Assembly (NCBI RefSeq): GCF_003259335.1
Contig: NZ_QLLL01000001.1
Location: forward strand, 186,001 to 250,000
Source of the DNA: Chitinophaga skermanii
GTDB taxonomy: Bacteria > Bacteroidota > Bacteroidia > Chitinophagales > Chitinophagaceae
Reading direction: 5' to 3'
DNA length: 64,000 nt
Shown here: in pieces, positions 1 to 9,361 of the stretch
Layout of the letters: each line of letters begins with the position of its first letter
How positions within the stretch are numbered: the stretch's first letter is position 1
Program-made: the position numbers and the translations under genes
Notes under the pieces: generated by a model
Seen by the model: only the letters and a program-made list of their open reading frames with translations
Databases searched by the model: none
Told to the model about the DNA's origin: nothing

Positions 1-2598
1 GTGGTAGTTGGTTACGGTACACAACGTAAAAAAGACATTACAGGGTCTGTAGCAATTGTAAAAGCAGATGCGATTGATAGTCGTCCTATCGTAAGCGCCG
101 CTGCAGGTTTACAAGGCCAGGCTGCGGGTGTAAACGTATCATCTCCATCGGGTAAACCAGGTGCCGGCTTAACAGTAAGCATCCGTGGTACTACTTCTTT
201 GAACGCTAAGAACGATCCTTTGTTCGTAGTGGATGGTGTGATCGTAGAAAACATCGATTTCTTAAACCCAACCGATATTGAGAGCTTCACAGTATTAAAA
301 GATGCGGCTTCTGCTGCTATCTATGGTGCTAGTGCGGCAAATGGTGTTGTATTAGTAACAACGAAGAAAGGTAAAGCCGGTGCATCAAAAGTAAACGTAA
401 ATGCGTATACAGGTTTTAGCAATTTCGCTAAGAAAATTGATGTATTGAATGCCAAACAATACCGTGACTTGATGAAAGAAATGGGCGGCGGTATTAAAGT
501 AGATGCCGATACAACTATCAACTCCGATTGGCAAGATATCGCGTTCGGTACCGGCCGCGAACATAACGTGCAAGTAGGTATTTCTGGTGGTACTGAAAAA
601 GGTCACTACTACATTTCTGGTGGTTACCAAAAACAACAAGGTGTTGTTGCTCCAGCAGATTACAACCGCTACTCTATTCGTATTAACCTCGATCAGAAAG
701 TAAAAGAGTGGTTAACAGTTACAGCTAACATGGGTTATACCCGTTCAGAATATGTTGATGTTCCAGATAACCAAGGTGTTGCTAGGGGTGGTACCATTTT
801 GTCGGCTTTAACCTCGCCGCCAACAATTGGTATTTACAAAGCAGATGGTACTTATACCAATAATATCAACTCTGCAAGTATGCAAAACCCAATCGCGTAT
901 GCATTCGGTCCCGATCAGAAAGCACGCGATAACCGTTTCATCGGTAATGCAGCAGCCGACTTCTTCCTAGCAAAAGGTTTAACATTCCGCTCTAACATGG
1001 GTGTTGAATCACAAGGATACCGTTACGATTATTTCTTAGATCCTATTATGACGGATAACGGTAGAGCGCAAAAAGGTATTGGTAGATCTGAATCTACTGA
1101 ACGTTTTGTATGGTTGTTCGAAAATACATTAACGTATAAGAAAACAATCGGTCAGCACGACTTCACCGGTTTAGTTGGTCATATGATGCAATCTTCCAGC
1201 TACAATAATACGTACGATGAAGGTCGTGGCTTCCCGAATGGAGGTGTACCTACTTTGAACAATGCTTCTGTGCGTGTAGCACAAAGAACAACGATGGCTG
1301 AATGGTCAAAACGTTCTTACTTAGCACGTTTAAACTACAGTTACGCAGATAAGTACTTATTAACAGCAAACGTTCGTGTGGATGGTTCTAGCCGTTTCCC
1401 AACCGACAATAAATATGCATGGTTCCCTTCAGTATCTGCTGCATGGAGAATTAGCAAAGAAGACTTCTTCGATGTAAAAGCTATTTCTGATTTGAAATTG
1501 CGTGTAGGTTACGGTAAAACAGGTAATGATGGTATCGGCGATTACAGAAGCTATACTTATTATGCACCAGATGGCAACTTAGGTTACACATTAGCTAACA
1601 TCGGTAACCCAGGCTTGAAATGGGAGTCAACAGCACAAAAGAACATTGGTATCGATTTAAGCATCTTGAACAACCGTGTGAACTTCACCATCGACGGTTA
1701 TATTAAAACAACAACAGACTTATTGGTAGAAGCACAAATTCCGCCATCATCTGGTTTTAATACAAGAATCTTCAACTTAGGTACATTAGAAAATAGGGGT
1801 ATTGAGTTTGCGGTAAATGCAGTAGTGATCGATAAGGCAGTACGTTGGAATGTAAACGCCAATATTTCTAGGAATAAAAACGAAGTAACAGAATTAGGAG
1901 CCTACACCAAATACCTTTCTTATGCGAATATCTACGAAAGAGATAACGCGATTAGAGTTGAGAAAGGTCGCTCATTGGGTTCATTCTACGGTTATGTTGC
2001 ACAAGGCGTAGATCCTAAAACCGGTGATATGATCTTTAAAGATTTGAATGGTGATAAAGTAATTGATGAAAGAGATCGTACTTATATTGGTAATGCACAG
2101 CCTGATTTCATTTACGGTATTTCGAATAATGTACGTTACAAAAACTTCACCCTCGATGTATTCATCCAAGGTGTGCAAGGCAATGATTTGTACAATGCAA
2201 CGCGCATGGATTTAGAAGGTTTGTACGATTCTAAAAACCAAAGCACAGCAGTGTTAAGACGTTGGACTAAAGAAAATCCAATTACAGATATTCCTAGAGC
2301 CGGTACAGATGCGATTGGTAATAGCCGCGTTTCTTCTCGCTTTGTTGAAGATGGTTCATATGTGCGTTTGAAAGCCGTAACATTAAGCTACACAGTGCCT
2401 AGCAAAGTGATGTCGAAAATTGGTTTCTCTGGTTTGAATGTATATGCTACAGGTCAAAACTTACTTACGATCACCAACTATAAAGGTTTAGATCCTGAAG
2501 TAAGCACAAGCAACCTGAACGGTCCTGCCGGTGGTATCGACTTCGGTACTTACCCACAAGCACGTGCATTTATTTTTGGTGTGAAAGCTGAGTTTTAA
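1..2598 (+). CDS. SusC/RagA-family TonB-dependent outer-membrane receptor (5' truncated)
   Basis: Outer-membrane barrel that imports glycan fragments with its SusD partner, powered by TonB. The reading frame is open from base 1 and already inside the protein: the first residues (VVGYGTQRKKDITGSV) are the canonical start of the plug domain of SusC proteins, so signal peptide, carboxypeptidase-like domain and TonB box lie upstream of the window. The plug motif SIRGTTSLNAKNDPLFVVDG is near residues 60-80, followed by a long beta-barrel with many aromatic strands and a terminal F (FGVKAEF), as usual for barrel insertion. About 865 residues are present of a family that normally exceeds 1000. susD begins 23 bp downstream, so the two are co-transcribed. 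The GTG at base 1 is an internal valine codon. The substrate cannot be read from the sequence; the GH30 genes downstream suggest a beta-glucan-like glycan. Confidence 0.96.
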   Translation: MVVGYGTQRKKDITGSVAIVKADAIDSRPIVSAAAGLQGQAAGVNVSSPSGKPGAGLTVSIRGTTSLNAKNDPLFVVDGVIVENIDFLNPTDIESFTVLKDAASAAIYGASAANGVVLVTTKKGKAGASKVNVNAYTGFSNFAKKIDVLNAKQYRDLMKEMGGGIKVDADTTINSDWQDIAFGTGREHNVQVGISGGTEKGHYYISGGYQKQQGVVAPADYNRYSIRINLDQKVKEWLTVTANMGYTRSEYVDVPDNQGVARGGTILSALTSPPTIGIYKADGTYTNNINSASMQNPIAYAFGPDQKARDNRFIGNAAADFFLAKGLTFRSNMGVESQGYRYDYFLDPIMTDNGRAQKGIGRSESTERFVWLFENTLTYKKTIGQHDFTGLVGHMMQSSSYNNTYDEGRGFPNGGVPTLNNASVRVAQRTTMAEWSKRSYLARLNYSYADKYLLTANVRVDGSSRFPTDNKYAWFPSVSAAWRISKEDFFDVKAISDLKLRVGYGKTGNDGIGDYRSYTYYAPDGNLGYTLANIGNPGLKWESTAQKNIGIDLSILNNRVNFTIDGYIKTTTDLLVEAQIPPSSGFNTRIFNLGTLENRGIEFAVNAVVIDKAVRWNVNANISRNKNEVTELGAYTKYLSYANIYERDNAIRVEKGRSLGSFYGYVAQGVDPKTGDMIFKDLNGDKVIDERDRTYIGNAQPDFIYGISNNVRYKNFTLDVFIQGVQGNDLYNATRMDLEGLYDSKNQSTAVLRRWTKENPITDIPRAGTDAIGNSRVSSRFVEDGSYVRLKAVTLSYTVPSKVMSKIGFSGLNVYATGQNLLTITNYKGLDPEVSTSNLNGPAGGIDFGTYPQARAFIFGVKAEF

Positions 2599-2621
2599 AT
2601 CAACAACCTAACAATTCCATT

Positions 2622-4022
2622 ATGAAAAGAATGAATCTATATATAGCAACAGGTGCATTGGCCGTATCGATGTTAAGCTCATGTACAAAGGATTTCTTGG
2701 TAAAAGAACCCATCTCTGATGCAACACCTGAAAAGGTATCAGCAGAACCGCTGTTGAAAGGTGCTTATCAAAATATGTACGATGAGTACTATACATATGA
2801 TTATGTAGTGAATGGTGACGTACAATCAGACAACGCTTATGCGGGTGGTGATAATGCGAACATCTTTGCGATAGATAAATTTACCATGAATGCTTCAAAT
2901 GCGAATTTGAAGAGGGATTGGCGTTATTTATATGCCGATATTAAAAACTGTAACATCGTACTAGATGCGGTGGCGAATTCGGTAGATAAAACGATTACAG
3001 AAGAACGTCGTCAACAAATCCTTGGAGAAGCGTCTTTTTTACGCGCTTGGCATTATTTTAACTTGATAAGAACTTGGAAAGAAGTGCCGATTGTAGACCA
3101 AGTGAAGAGTTCTTTACCCGATATCTTCCCATCTAAAAGTTCTACAGAAGCAGTATATGCCTTTATTATCAAGGATTTAGAGTATTCTTTAGAAAGAATC
3201 TCCGACCAGCGTACCAACAAAGCCGTAGCGTCGAAAGGTGCCGTATATGCTTTATTAGCAAAGGTTTATGCACAAAAGCCTAACCCCGATTACGCGAAAG
3301 TATTGGAGTATTGTAAAGAAGTTGAGAAGTTAGGCTATGATTTAACACCTAATTTTTCTACCTTGTTCGCGCCTTTGGCAGCTAACAATATTGAGTCGAT
3401 CTGGGAAACTACTTACGATGGTAAGCAAAACCAAAACTGGATGGCCGGTATGAATACGCCATTCATGTGGGGCGACTGGAAGAAATTCAATATTCCTTCT
3501 CATGAAATCGTAAAAGCATTTACTGCAGAGAATGATTCAGTTAGAGGTAAAGCGAGCCTTGTGTACGTTACGCCTAATTGGAACGACGACTATTGGACGA
3601 AGCCATTACCTGTAATAGGTAAATACACCGATGCTGATGGTAGAAATACAGCTTACCGTTTACGTTATGCTGATATCTTGTTATTGCGTGCAGAAGCATT
3701 AGTAGAGTTAAACCAATTAGATAACTCTGTAAATGGTGCACAATACTACATCAATAAAGTACGTACACGTGCAATATTGAACCCAACACCGGCAAGAACA
3801 CAAGCAGAATTACGCTTAGCAGTAGAGAAAGAAAGACAATTAGAGTTAGCATTTGAAGGTCACCGCATGTTCGATTTGATCCGCACTAAACGCGCTGTAA
3901 CAGTAATGAATGCAGCAAAAGATGGTAACGGCAACAACTTAAACTACGGGGTAACAGAAGATAAATTATACTGGCCGATTTCTCAAGATGAAATTGATAC
4001 CAATCCAAATATCAACAAGTAA
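2622..4022 (+). CDS. SusD/RagB-family glycan-binding lipoprotein
   Basis: Surface lipoprotein that caps the SusC barrel and binds the glycan. The signal peptide ends in a lipobox (SMLSSC, Cys21) followed by the typical TKDFLVKEP start of mature SusD proteins. The C-terminal hallmarks are present: LRYADILLLRAEALVEL (helical TPR part) and ERQLELAFEGHRMFDLIR. At 466 residues it is shorter than the usual 500-600. It starts 23 bp after the SusC gene and is followed by a strong hairpin terminator, so the SusCD transcript probably ends largely here, with the GH30 genes reached by read-through or from their own promoter. Confidence 0.96.
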   Translation: MKRMNLYIATGALAVSMLSSCTKDFLVKEPISDATPEKVSAEPLLKGAYQNMYDEYYTYDYVVNGDVQSDNAYAGGDNANIFAIDKFTMNASNANLKRDWRYLYADIKNCNIVLDAVANSVDKTITEERRQQILGEASFLRAWHYFNLIRTWKEVPIVDQVKSSLPDIFPSKSSTEAVYAFIIKDLEYSLERISDQRTNKAVASKGAVYALLAKVYAQKPNPDYAKVLEYCKEVEKLGYDLTPNFSTLFAPLAANNIESIWETTYDGKQNQNWMAGMNTPFMWGDWKKFNIPSHEIVKAFTAENDSVRGKASLVYVTPNWNDDYWTKPLPVIGKYTDADGRNTAYRLRYADILLLRAEALVELNQLDNSVNGAQYYINKVRTRAILNPTPARTQAELRLAVEKERQLELAFEGHRMFDLIRTKRAVTVMNAAKDGNGNNLNYGVTEDKLYWPISQDEIDTNPNINK

Positions 4023-4042
4023 GAAACTCACATGTGTTTATA

Positions 4043-4073
4043 AAAAAGCCTGGTGCAACACCAGGCTTTTTGC
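4043..4073 (+). terminator. Rho-independent terminator after susD
   Basis: Inverted repeat AAAAAGCCTGGTG / CACCAGGCTTTTT with a 3-nt loop and a T tract on the plus strand. It separates the SusCD pair from the GH30 genes and may act as an attenuator within the locus. Confidence 0.85.
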
Positions 4074-4092
4074 TTAAAAAAAATAAGTGTAA

Positions 4093-5526
4093 ATGAAACA
4101 ACTATTTTTGCCTACTCTCCTAGGGGCTGCTTTGCTATCTGCAAGTTGCGGCACTTCCAAAAAAACTTCCACCTCCTTGGTAACAAAAGGCCAAGTGAAT
4201 TACTGGACCACGACAGCTGATCAAAACAAATTATTAGCACCCGGAACGCCGCTTACATTCGGCGCAAACAACTCCGCATTGCCGACTATTGCAATCGATA
4301 GCATGAGTGTTTTCCAAGGTATCGACGGCTTCGGTTACACCCTTACTGGCGGTAGCGCTGTAATGTTGAACCAAATGAGCAAAGAGGCCCGTAAAGCATT
4401 GCTACAAGAGCTATTTGGCAACGGTAAAAATGACATCGGTATCAGCTATTTACGCGTAAGCATCGGTGCTTCCGATTTGAACGAATCGGCATGGAGCTAC
4501 GATGATATCCCAGCCGGCCAAGAAGACTTAAAACTCGAGAAATTCACCCTTGCCCTCGATCAAGCAGGTGGTAAAGGCACCGGCTTAATTCCACTTTTAA
4601 AAGAGATTTTAGCCATCAATCCAAACATTCCCATCCTCGGTTCTCCTTGGAGTCCTCCAGCTTGGATGAAAGATAATGGGGCTACCAAAGGCGGTAAATT
4701 GTTGCCGAAGTACTACGATGTATATGCTCGCTACTTTGTGAAATACATCCAGGAAATGAAAAAAGAAGGGATCACCATCGATGCAATCACCATCCAAAAC
4801 GAGCCATTACACCCAGGTAACAACCCTAGCTTGTTAATGGTAGCCGAAGATCAACGCGATTTCGTGAAACAAGCTTTAGGCCCTGTTTTCAAACAGAACA
4901 ATATCAAAACGAAAATCATTATATATGATCATAACTTGGATAAACCAGAATATCCAATGACGATCTTAGCCGATCCAGAAGCTGCAAAATATGTAGATGG
5001 TTCAGCATTCCACTTGTATGCAGGTAAAATCGATGTAATGTCGAAAGTACATGAAGCATACCCGCAAAAGAATTTGTATTTCACTGAACAGTGGACTGGT
5101 AAACGCACTTCTTTCCGCGACGATCTATTATGGCATACGAAGAACGTAGTAATCGGCGCTATGCGTAACTGGAGCCGTAACTCGTTAGCTTGGAACTTAG
5201 CGAACGATACAGCGTATAAACCACATACACCAGGTGGTTGTACAGAATGTAAAGGTGCTTTAACAATTAACAATGATGTGGTAATGAGAAACGTAGCTTA
5301 CTACACGGTAGCACACGCTTCTAAATTTATTCCAGTAGGTTCAAAAAGAATTGCATCGAACAACGAAGGTACTATCACAACAGCTGCGTTCCTTACCCCG
5401 AAAGGCGATAAAGTATTGATCGTGTGCAATGATGCGAAAGAAGCAAAGCAATTCAACGTTAAAACAAACTCGCAAACTTTCACCAGCACCATTCCTGCTG
5501 AAAGCGTGATCACGTATACTTGGTAA
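4093..5526 (+). CDS. Glycoside hydrolase family 30 lipoprotein (glucosylceramidase/beta-1,6-glucanase type)
   Basis: Retaining beta-glycosidase of clan GH-A, probably anchored in the envelope. The signal peptide ends in a lipobox (LLSASC, Cys19). The family signature GIDGFGYTLTGGSAVML is near residue 75. The acid/base Glu lies in TIQNEPLHPG (E237) and the nucleophile Glu in YFTEQWTG (E332). SPWSPPAWMKDNG matches the conserved GH30 loop. The C-terminal part forms the usual beta-sandwich. Family members cleave beta-1,6-glucan, glucosylceramide or related beta-glucosides; which one is not determinable here. A second GH30 gene follows after 32 bp, so the two form an operon within the SusCD locus. 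Confidence 0.93.
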   Translation: MKQLFLPTLLGAALLSASCGTSKKTSTSLVTKGQVNYWTTTADQNKLLAPGTPLTFGANNSALPTIAIDSMSVFQGIDGFGYTLTGGSAVMLNQMSKEARKALLQELFGNGKNDIGISYLRVSIGASDLNESAWSYDDIPAGQEDLKLEKFTLALDQAGGKGTGLIPLLKEILAINPNIPILGSPWSPPAWMKDNGATKGGKLLPKYYDVYARYFVKYIQEMKKEGITIDAITIQNEPLHPGNNPSLLMVAEDQRDFVKQALGPVFKQNNIKTKIIIYDHNLDKPEYPMTILADPEAAKYVDGSAFHLYAGKIDVMSKVHEAYPQKNLYFTEQWTGKRTSFRDDLLWHTKNVVIGAMRNWSRNSLAWNLANDTAYKPHTPGGCTECKGALTINNDVVMRNVAYYTVAHASKFIPVGSKRIASNNEGTITTAAFLTPKGDKVLIVCNDAKEAKQFNVKTNSQTFTSTIPAESVITYTW

Positions 5527-5558
5527 TTTTCACATCGTTCACTATAGATCCACACACA

Positions 5559-7031
5559 ATGAAAAAAGTTGTATTACCTCTTGCTGCGCTCGCGTTGTTC
5601 GCGTGTAACAACCCCAAACAAGCAGCGGATACAAATCAAACTGCTACAGCAGATTTCAATTTCAACGATCACCAAAGCGTGACCGTTTACACAACATCCG
5701 ATAGCGGCAAATTACGCTTGCAAATTACGGATACATTACATTGGGAAGATAAAGCGCAACCTTTCGAAACAGAACCTTGCATTTTCGTTAGCCCGCGTAA
5801 CACTTTCCAAACCATTACAGGTATTGGTGCGGCGTTAACAGATGCTTCGGCCGAAACTTTCGCGAAGTTGCCTGCAGATAAACAACAAGAGTTCCTTACG
5901 GCTTCTTTCGATGCCGCAAAAGGTAACGGGTATTCCATGGCTAGAACGCACATTAACAGTTGCGATTTCTCCAGCCATTCTTATACCTACGTTAAAGAAG
6001 GCGATTCAACCTTAAGCACTTTCAACATCGAACCAGATCGCCAATTCCGCATCCCGTTCATTAAGAAAGCCATTGAAACAGCCGGCGGTAAACTAACAAT
6101 GTTGGTAAGTCCATGGAGCCCACCGGCTTTCATGAAAGACAATAATAACGTGTTACAAGGTGGTCACTTAAAACCGGGATCACGCCAAGCTTGGGCGAAC
6201 TACTATATCAAGTTCATCAAAGCTTACGAAGCGGAAGGTATTCCTGTATGGGGGTTAAGTGTGCAGAACGAACCAATGGCAAAACAAAAATGGGAGTCTT
6301 GTATTTTTACTGCGGAGGAGGAAAGAGATTTCATCAAAGAATACCTCGGCCCAACTTTACATAAAGATGGTATGCAAGATAAAAAACTCGTTGCATGGGA
6401 CCACAACCGCGATTTGATCTTCCAACGCGCCAGCGTGATTTTGAACGACAAAGAAGCTGCTAAGTATGTGTGGGGTATCGGTTTCCACTGGTACGAAACA
6501 TGGACAGGTGGCAACATGCAGTTCGATAACGTGAAATTGGTGAACCAAGCATTCCCCGATAAACAACTCATCTTCACAGAAGGCTGTAAAGAAAAATTCA
6601 ACATGGATTCTATCAATAACTGGTCGCTCGGCGAACGTTATGGTAACTCTATGGTGAATGACTTCAACAACGGTACCGCAGCTTGGATCGACTGGAACAT
6701 CTTGTTAGATGAAACAGGCGGCCCGAACCACGTAGGCAACTTGTGCTTTGCACCTGTACACGCCGATACACGTACCGGCCAATTAATTTACACCAACGCT
6801 TATTATTACATGGGCCACTTCTCTCGCTTTATTCGTCCTGGTGCAGTACGCATCGGCGCAAGCAGCAGCAGGGCCGCTTTGCAAACAACAGCGTTTAAAA
6901 ATACCGACGGTAAAATTGTTGTTATCGTATTAAACATGACGAACCAAAAGTTACCGTATAACTTATGGATCGATGGTAAAGCAGCCGCAACCGAAAGCTT
7001 ACCACACTCGATCGTAACCTTAGTACTATAG
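5559..7031 (+). CDS. Second glycoside hydrolase family 30 lipoprotein
   Basis: A second, divergent GH30 enzyme of 490 residues. I chose the ATG giving MKKVVLPLAALALFACNN, which makes a lipoprotein signal peptide (Cys16); the open frame extends 13 codons upstream but overlaps the preceding gene. It shows the family motif GIGAALTDASAETF, the loop SPWSPPAFMKDNNN, acid/base Glu in VQNEPMAKQ (E238) and nucleophile Glu in IFTEGCKEK (E341). The nucleophile context (TEGC) differs from TEQW in the upstream paralogue, which suggests different subfamilies and perhaps sequential action on one glycan. It ends the locus and is followed by a terminator. Confidence 0.93.
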   Translation: MKKVVLPLAALALFACNNPKQAADTNQTATADFNFNDHQSVTVYTTSDSGKLRLQITDTLHWEDKAQPFETEPCIFVSPRNTFQTITGIGAALTDASAETFAKLPADKQQEFLTASFDAAKGNGYSMARTHINSCDFSSHSYTYVKEGDSTLSTFNIEPDRQFRIPFIKKAIETAGGKLTMLVSPWSPPAFMKDNNNVLQGGHLKPGSRQAWANYYIKFIKAYEAEGIPVWGLSVQNEPMAKQKWESCIFTAEEERDFIKEYLGPTLHKDGMQDKKLVAWDHNRDLIFQRASVILNDKEAAKYVWGIGFHWYETWTGGNMQFDNVKLVNQAFPDKQLIFTEGCKEKFNMDSINNWSLGERYGNSMVNDFNNGTAAWIDWNILLDETGGPNHVGNLCFAPVHADTRTGQLIYTNAYYYMGHFSRFIRPGAVRIGASSSRAALQTTAFKNTDGKIVVIVLNMTNQKLPYNLWIDGKAAATESLPHSIVTLVL

Positions 7032-7104
7032 TGTACGTGGAACTTATAATACCCCCGGTTCATTCTTGTACTAGGGTTTTTTACACTATAAACTCTTGAT
7101 TCAC

Positions 7105-7142
7105 AGCAACGCCTTCTACTTGTAGAGGGCGTTGCTGCTTTT
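7105..7142 (+). terminator. Terminator after the GH30 pair
   Basis: Hairpin AGCAACGCC / GGCGTTGCT with a 14-nt loop, followed by a short T run. A weaker ACCC/GGGT hairpin followed by six T lies about 50 bp upstream. Confidence 0.6.
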
Positions 7143-7158
7143 GCGGATGTCTACTTTC

Positions 7159-7214
7159 GTAACTTTACGCAGCCCCCGTTGCGTCGCTCCCTTCAACGGC
7201 AGTATATATTTCTT
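7159..7214 (+). repeat. Dispersed imperfect repeat, copy A
   Basis: The stretch starting GTAACTT and containing CCCCCGTTGC, CGCTC, CTTCA, GCA and TATAT recurs in inverted orientation about 34 kb away (41509-41565), with the same spacing between the first two blocks. This copy also holds the small inverted repeat CCGTTG/CAACGG, so it can form a hairpin. It lies between a terminator and the next gene, like a REP-type intergenic element. Confidence 0.45.
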
Positions 7215-7307
7215 CAATTCCTCATTTTCTATTTTTATAATTGAATAAATAATCATATATTTTGATGGATAACAGTATTTCTTCACCCGGTTTTTATTCG
7301 TCGCATA

Positions 7308-7721
7308 ATGAAGCAGCTTACACACCAATACACGCAATCGCCGAAGTTCATCAATCAACTCGATTTCGATTCATTTGAAACCTATGCTTTACCTGGTGGA
7401 TACGTGTTAACCACAGCTGGGGGCGTAGATACCCAAGCGCAGAAAACGAATAGTTATAAGAAAGATAGCCCAGCCGGTGAAGCCTTAATTCGCATTTTAC
7501 AGAAACCTGTACTAGATATTCCAATGTCGTCTAAAATGCCTATATACCGCAACGCGATTGTTTTTTACAATGCAGCAGGAACAATTGTAGGTAGCTTGAA
7601 TGTAGACTTTGATATTGATTCGATGGCCATTGATTCATTAACACATATTAATGCCGATGCCGGTACTTATACTTTGTTACGCGATTTCTTCGAGAAAGCA
7701 GGACATGCAAGTGTGAAGTAG
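7308..7721 (+). CDS. Hypothetical protein, 137 aa
   Basis: I do not recognise this protein. It has no signal peptide or membrane segment, so it is probably cytoplasmic. The composition is that of a normal folded protein (for example RNAIVFYNAAGTIVGSLNVDFD), with codon use like its neighbours, and a strong terminator follows at once, which supports a real gene. The start is the ATG giving MKQLTHQYTQ. It stands alone between two terminators and may be a small lineage-specific gene. Confidence 0.7.
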   Translation: MKQLTHQYTQSPKFINQLDFDSFETYALPGGYVLTTAGGVDTQAQKTNSYKKDSPAGEALIRILQKPVLDIPMSSKMPIYRNAIVFYNAAGTIVGSLNVDFDIDSMAIDSLTHINADAGTYTLLRDFFEKAGHASVK

Positions 7722-7751
7722 AAAAGTTGATTTCACAATATTTGATATATC

Positions 7752-7785
7752 AAAAAAGAGGGCTTTGTAGGCCCTCTTTTTTTAT
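7752..7785 (+). terminator. Terminator after the 137-aa gene
   Basis: Hairpin AAAGAGGGC / GCCCTCTTT with a 7-nt loop and a long T tract. A-rich on the left side, so it could work in both directions. Confidence 0.85.
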
Positions 7786-7962
7786 TATAAAAAAATCGCA
7801 TAAAAGAACCCCACAATATTTATTTTCAGAATGTTGCGAAGAAACTAGGAGTAGTGTGATTTTTTCGTTAAGTTGGGAGTAATTCAACCAAAACCTCTTC
7901 TGTTTTGCACTTTTATTGTGTAAATTTATAATGAAGGCTATCACGTATTAGATTAAAGAACT

Positions 7963-8310
7963 ATGAGCAAGAAACAATTAAATCATCACCATTACGACCA
8001 TCCCGCCAAGCGTTGGCATGGTCTGAAATCTGTTGATGTTTCTAAGAATTTGTACATAGCCTCTTCCCGAACAACTGTCAACACCGATGTAACACGCTCA
8101 CAAATCATGCACCAAATCCTCGACATCTCTAACAAAAGAAGTTGGGTGATGAAAGCCATGCACATGGGTATTAGTCAAGCATTACAGCAATCACAAGGGG
8201 CAGAGAACGACTTTCTTACAAACCTACAACAAGAAGATCTTAACCAGGTGCAATTAGATTTGGCTTTACACGCCGACATTCTACTACAACAATGGCAATC
8301 ATTGCGCTAG
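7963..8310 (+). CDS. Hypothetical small polar protein, 115 aa
   Basis: Unrecognised. The N-terminus is rich in His and basic residues (NHHHYDHPAKRWHG). The rest is predicted mostly helical and Gln-rich (ISQALQQSQG, LQQEDLNQVQLDLALH). No signal peptide or membrane segment is seen. It is flanked by terminators on both sides, so it is probably monocistronic. The sequence gives no function. Confidence 0.65.
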   Translation: MSKKQLNHHHYDHPAKRWHGLKSVDVSKNLYIASSRTTVNTDVTRSQIMHQILDISNKRSWVMKAMHMGISQALQQSQGAENDFLTNLQQEDLNQVQLDLALHADILLQQWQSLR

Positions 8311-8339
8311 TACTTAGCACTGGTAAATTCTCAACAAGG

Positions 8340-8368
8340 CGGCGGACCAAGTGTTCCGCCGTTTTTTT
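8340..8368 (+). terminator. Terminator after the 115-aa gene
   Basis: Hairpin CGGCGGA / TCCGCCG with an 8-nt loop and seven T. It occupies the upstream part of the next open frame, which argues that the next gene starts at its later ATG. Confidence 0.85.
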
Positions 8369-8419
8369 ATCCCACTATTAGGTGATGGAAGTCAATTGAT
8401 ATTTCTATTATATTCAAAT

Positions 8420-9190
8420 ATGAAATATTTAATCCCTATTCTACTCATTTTCCTTGTAGCCTGTGAAGGTGTTGAAGAAACCGGGTTTCAAACCGGTAAC
8501 GACACTATTCCATATGCTGCTGTTCTTAAGTATTCCGATAGTGTATTCAAATCCCACCAAGCAGATACTGTATTCTTGTTTGTAAACCCTCGCATGTCGC
8601 TATTAATTGGGCATCCTTTTGAACCAACGGAAAAACACAGCATCATCGTTCGCCTTATAAACGATAGTACAGCCAACCTATTAGTACTACACGACCGTTC
8701 AGGTACTTGGGATACTTTAGTAAATGAGCGCTCTATCTCGGTTCAGCTCCGCAATGAAGAATTATCTCTTGATTTCGAGGATTATGATGGCGATAATATG
8801 CATGATTTGATATTCACGAAAAGCAAGTGGGATCAGCCCCAAGGCGAAGTGGCAGATTTGTGGTTATATAAGCATAAGCAACTTGTGCGCATCAAAAACT
8901 TCGATCACATTATCAACCCTGTTTACGATGAAGTTACGCACCGTTATTATGGTCAAGAAGGCTTAGGATACAATAGTATGAATGTATATGTATCCGAATA
9001 CAAGCTGGTGAACGACCATGTTGAACGCTCTATTGTAGTACGTTGTCTACTGAATAAAGCAAAGGATAGTTGCCTGGTGGTAATGAACGATGTTCCCACA
9101 CTTACCATTCCTGTGAAAGACGCTTACAAGTACATGCCTGCATATTTTCAACAAGAAGTAAAAGACAATTTTGAAAGCGAGAAAAAGTAA
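8420..9190 (+). CDS. Hypothetical lipoprotein with an EF-hand/VCBS-like Asp-rich loop
   Basis: Predicted envelope lipoprotein of 256 residues. The chosen ATG gives MKYLIPILLIFLVAC, a lipoprotein signal peptide with Cys15; the frame is open 23 codons further upstream, but that part overlaps the preceding terminator. An acidic stretch (DFEDYDGDNMHDLIF) looks like the calcium-binding loop of FG-GAP/VCBS repeats. The rest is beta-rich with no family I can name. A further 53 codons stay open in the same frame after the stop (see the remnant entry). Confidence 0.75.
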   Translation: MKYLIPILLIFLVACEGVEETGFQTGNDTIPYAAVLKYSDSVFKSHQADTVFLFVNPRMSLLIGHPFEPTEKHSIIVRLINDSTANLLVLHDRSGTWDTLVNERSISVQLRNEELSLDFEDYDGDNMHDLIFTKSKWDQPQGEVADLWLYKHKQLVRIKNFDHIINPVYDEVTHRYYGQEGLGYNSMNVYVSEYKLVNDHVERSIVVRCLLNKAKDSCLVVMNDVPTLTIPVKDAYKYMPAYFQQEVKDNFESEKK

Positions 9191-9352
9191 TCAATACCTT
9201 TTGTTTTTCGCCCGGGATTTATTGCACTACTAACAAATAGTGAAAATTATTATTCATGGGAAATGCAAGATGGTTGCGATGCTACGTGTTTGAAAATTAC
9301 TGAATTTAAAATAGTTGCTAAAAAAGAAGGTGGGAATGTTGGCGGTTTGTAA
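9191..9352 (+). pseudogene. Possible coding remnant in frame after the lipoprotein stop
   Basis: After the TAA of the preceding lipoprotein gene the same frame stays open for 53 codons to a second TAA. The second half reads like real protein (WEMQDGCDATCLKITEF, then KIVAKKEGGNVGGL). There is no good start codon at its beginning; the only ATG in frame is late. It could be the 3' remnant of a lost gene, a former C-terminal extension, or chance. Weak evidence only. Confidence 0.25.
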
Positions 9353-9361
9353 TTTCAGGTT

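Noticed and set aside
4093..7031. The two GH30 genes as one gene split by a frameshift
   Set aside because: Each has its own lipoprotein signal peptide and both catalytic glutamates, so they are two complete genes.
7116..7358. Minus-strand frame of 80 codons
   Set aside because: It runs through a terminator and the start of the 137-aa gene, with no recognisable feature.
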